Source: JAICSD01 sp963836665 (GTDB taxonomy: Bacteria; Acidobacteriota; Vicinamibacteria; Vicinamibacterales; 2-12-FULL-66-21). From it: a stretch of DNA of 64,000 nt. Numbering within the stretch: position 1 is the stretch's first letter; every line of letters starts with the position of its first letter. The notes under the pieces were generated by a model, which was not told the DNA's origin, made no database searches, and was given only the letters and a program-made list of their open reading frames with translations. Shown here piece after piece: positions 62,350-64,000 of the stretch. A program made the position numbers and the translations under genes. Where the stretch lies: the NCBI GenBank assembly GCA_963836665.1, contig CAWIKL010000002.1:620001-684000 (forward strand). The letters run 5' to 3'.

Positions 62350-63054
62350 ATGACGCGCAGAGTGTCAAAGCTGTTCGCGAATCTCGGGATCGGGGTGCTG
62401 ATTCTAATCGTACCCTCGGCGGCGCGCGCCAGTTCCATAGTCTTCACCAACTTCGGCGCCGGTCTCAGCTACGACGCCAGCGTCGGTAATCCGGTGGGCG
62501 ACGACGGGTTTGGGCTTAGCGAGTGGCCGGGCGAGACCTTCGTATCCGCGGGCATGGCAAAGCTGAGCACGATTGAGATTGCTGTCAGCGCGATACCCGG
62601 TTTCAGTGCAGTAGATCCGATTACCGTCGCCCTGAGGTCCGATTCGGCCGACTCACCGGACGCAGTCTTGGAGAGTTTCACTGTCCTGCCAGGCGCGCTC
62701 GGGGTGCTGGGCACGCTCAGCGCTCCCGTGACGTTGACTTCGATAGCGCAGCCTCTGTTGACGCCGGGAACGCGGTACTGGCTGACCGCCGCAGCGCCTG
62801 ACTCCAGCGGCTACGCCTGGAATTTCAACAGCACCGGAGCAAATGCGGATCACGCGGTCTTGATCGATGGTGGAGGAAGCTGGTTTGTGATCCCAAGCGG
62901 CTTTGCCACGCCGGGCGGGTTCCAGATCGATGGCGATGCGGTTCAGGATGTGGTTCCGGAGCCTGCGTCTCTCTTGCTGCTCGGTACGGGATTCATTGGG
63001 ACGGCGCTTGGCCGTCGGCGCGTTCGCCGGCGGACCGGGAACCAGGCCTCGTAG
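62350..63054 (+). CDS. PEP-CTERM sorting-signal protein
   Basis: A 234-residue exported protein. Signal peptide (LGIGVLILIVPSAARA, to about 28), a beta-rich body with the choice-of-anchor pattern (GFGLSEWPGETFVSAG; PLLTPGTRYWLTAAAPDSSG), and a C-terminal sorting signal VPEPASLLLLGTGFIGTALG followed by RRRVRRR. PEP-CTERM proteins are cut by exosortase and usually end up in the exopolysaccharide matrix. No exosortase gene is in the window. Fairly average base composition; it lies 63 bases after the kelch gene, perhaps with its own promoter. Confidence 0.92.
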   Translation: MTRRVSKLFANLGIGVLILIVPSAARASSIVFTNFGAGLSYDASVGNPVGDDGFGLSEWPGETFVSAGMAKLSTIEIAVSAIPGFSAVDPITVALRSDSADSPDAVLESFTVLPGALGVLGTLSAPVTLTSIAQPLLTPGTRYWLTAAAPDSSGYAWNFNSTGANADHAVLIDGGGSWFVIPSGFATPGGFQIDGDAVQDVVPEPASLLLLGTGFIGTALGRRRVRRRTGNQAS

Positions 63055-63138
63055 GCGAGTTCGCGCCGCGCTCGGAGCGTCATCGCTTGTTAATGGCCTC
63101 CGTAGTGCGCCTGGAGATCAAGTAGAACCGTTGGGCGG

Positions 63139-63999
63139 CTACCCTCTCGCTCGTTTTTTCGGCGGCGCGGCTGTCTTCTTTTCGGGCGCGTCGGCCTCCA
63201 CCTTCACCGGCTTCTTCTTGCCGGTGCTGACGCGATCCAGCGATTGCCGCAGCGCGTCCATCAGGTTCACGACCTTGGGCGGCGTTTCGTCTTCGGTCGC
63301 CACGACGTCCTCGCCGGCGATCTTGGCGTCGATGATCCGCTGCAGCTCTTCCTGGTAGGCGTCCTTGTACTCGCCGAGATCGAGCTGCCCTTCGAAATTC
63401 GAGATCACCTGCTTGGCGAGCTTGATCTCGTCGGGCTTCACCTTGGTCGGCACGCCCTCGAGCTCGTCAATCGCATCCATGCTGCGGATCTCGTTCGCCC
63501 GCCGCATGGTGTACATCACGAGCCCCTTGTCCTTCGGCTGCACCGCGACCAGGTACTCGCGGCCGTAGAGCGCCAGCTTGCCGATGCCGGCCTTGCCCTT
63601 CATGCCTTCGCGGATCACCGCGAACGCCTCTTGCGCCATCTGGCCGTCGGGCGCGAGATAGTACGGGCGCTCGACGTAAATCGGATCGATCGATTCAACC
63701 GGCGTGAACTGCACGAGATCGATCACGCGCGTCGACTCGGGGCGGACCTTCGCCAGGTCCTCCTCGTCCATGACCACGTAGCGTCCCTTCTCGAACTCGT
63801 AGCCCTTGACCACCTCGGACAGCGGCACTTCCCGGTCGCACTTCGGGCACCACCGCTTCTGCTGGATGCGCGTCTGGCACTCGCCGTGGAGCTGGTTGAA
63901 GCTGATCGTCGCCGCGGAGTCGGTCGCCGGGAAGACCCGCACCGGGATGTTGACCAGCGAGATCTTGAGGAAGCCCTTCCAAGTCGGTCGTGCAGCCAT
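63139..63999 (-). CDS. ku: Bacterial Ku DNA end-binding protein
   Basis: A 286-residue Ku homodimer subunit, complete to within one base of the window edge. MAARPTWKGFLKISLVNIPV is the standard start, followed by RWCPKCDREVPLSEVVKGYE, IYVERPYYLAPDG and LVMYTMRRANEIRS in the ring-forming core. A Lys/Pro/Ala-rich C-terminal tail (about 255-286; GKKKPVKVEA) may bind DNA, as in other bacterial Ku proteins. It joins with ligase LigD in nonhomologous end joining; a ligD gene may lie just beyond the window. It converges with the PEP-CTERM gene after 84 bases without visible features. Confidence 0.96.
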   Translation of the reverse strand: MAARPTWKGFLKISLVNIPVRVFPATDSAATISFNQLHGECQTRIQQKRWCPKCDREVPLSEVVKGYEFEKGRYVVMDEEDLAKVRPESTRVIDLVQFTPVESIDPIYVERPYYLAPDGQMAQEAFAVIREGMKGKAGIGKLALYGREYLVAVQPKDKGLVMYTMRRANEIRSMDAIDELEGVPTKVKPDEIKLAKQVISNFEGQLDLGEYKDAYQEELQRIIDAKIAGEDVVATEDETPPKVVNLMDALRQSLDRVSTGKKKPVKVEADAPEKKTAAPPKKRARG

Positions 64000-64000
64000 G

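Noticed and set aside
1..64000. CRISPR arrays, insertion sequences, rRNA genes, known riboswitches
   Set aside because: No short regularly spaced repeats, transposase motifs, rRNA sequences or conserved riboswitch cores were recognised. The repeated stretches found are protein-coding (M56 tail, Ig-like domains).

Overview
The window is a GC-rich bacterial chromosome segment with tightly packed genes, many joined by ATGA, GTGA or TTGA stop/start overlaps. The gene content points to an Acidobacteriota member, probably of the Vicinamibacteria type. It has two orphan ADOP-type FtsX/MacB permeases, an Oar-like TonB-dependent receptor with an N-terminal carboxypeptidase-regulatory domain, a secreted prolyl oligopeptidase, ThuA, DUF1326 and DUF6526 proteins, and a BlaI/M56 pair. 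This assignment is inferred from gene families; no rRNA or marker gene is present.

Layout. 1-5.3 kb: the end of a DUF1003 gene, then a minus-strand operon of FAD monooxygenase, a small CMD-like protein, an AhpD/CMD-like protein whose catalytic motif reads Cys-x-x-UGA-x-x-x-His (a likely selenoprotein), and an ADOP permease. 5.3-10.6 kb: ThuA/EF-hand protein, an ArsR-SRPBCC pair behind an inverted-repeat promoter, and an aldo/keto reductase-cupin-HOT (iron alcohol dehydrogenase) operon in which the HOT gene has a 1-nt frameshift. 10.7-16.5 kb: an exported three-subunit molybdenum hydroxylase operon followed by a Cys-rich mini-protein and a DUF1326 protein, with a divergent LysR regulator. 16.5-21.3 kb: a lipoprotein, then an HlyD-ATPase-ABC2 permease-TetR(CecR-like) exporter operon with a perfect operator inside its promoter spacer. 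21.3-24 kb: BlaI plus an M56 peptidase ending in seven to eight 28-29 aa repeats. 24-39.5 kb: mixed metabolic and secreted proteins (TIM-barrel isomerase, ADOP permease, TonB receptor, prolyl oligopeptidase, esterase, VOC protein, lytic transglycosylase, PHP hydrolase, proline-racemase-family enzyme).

39.5-51.5 kb is one chemosensory operon on the minus strand: CheY, CheA, CheW, a soluble MCP, a PAS-HEAT repeat protein (interrupted at a G7 tract), CheR, CheB, a second receiver, CheC, and a hybrid PAS histidine kinase. No flagellar or pilus genes are adjacent, and the receptor has no membrane segment, so it may sense a cytoplasmic signal for something other than swimming. A GGDEF protein and tRNA-His follow. 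53-64 kb holds a large secreted PLD-like/Ig-like protein, a small unknown protein with a strong promoter, a TPR-CHAT protein divergent from an ECF sigma/zinc-finger anti-sigma pair, a kelch-type secreted protein, a PEP-CTERM protein, and Ku.

Three large genes (HOT, PAS-HEAT, TPR-CHAT) and one mini-gene are each broken by what looks like a single indel while both halves remain well conserved. Sequencing or assembly error is the simplest explanation. No intergenic stretch exceeds 300 bases.
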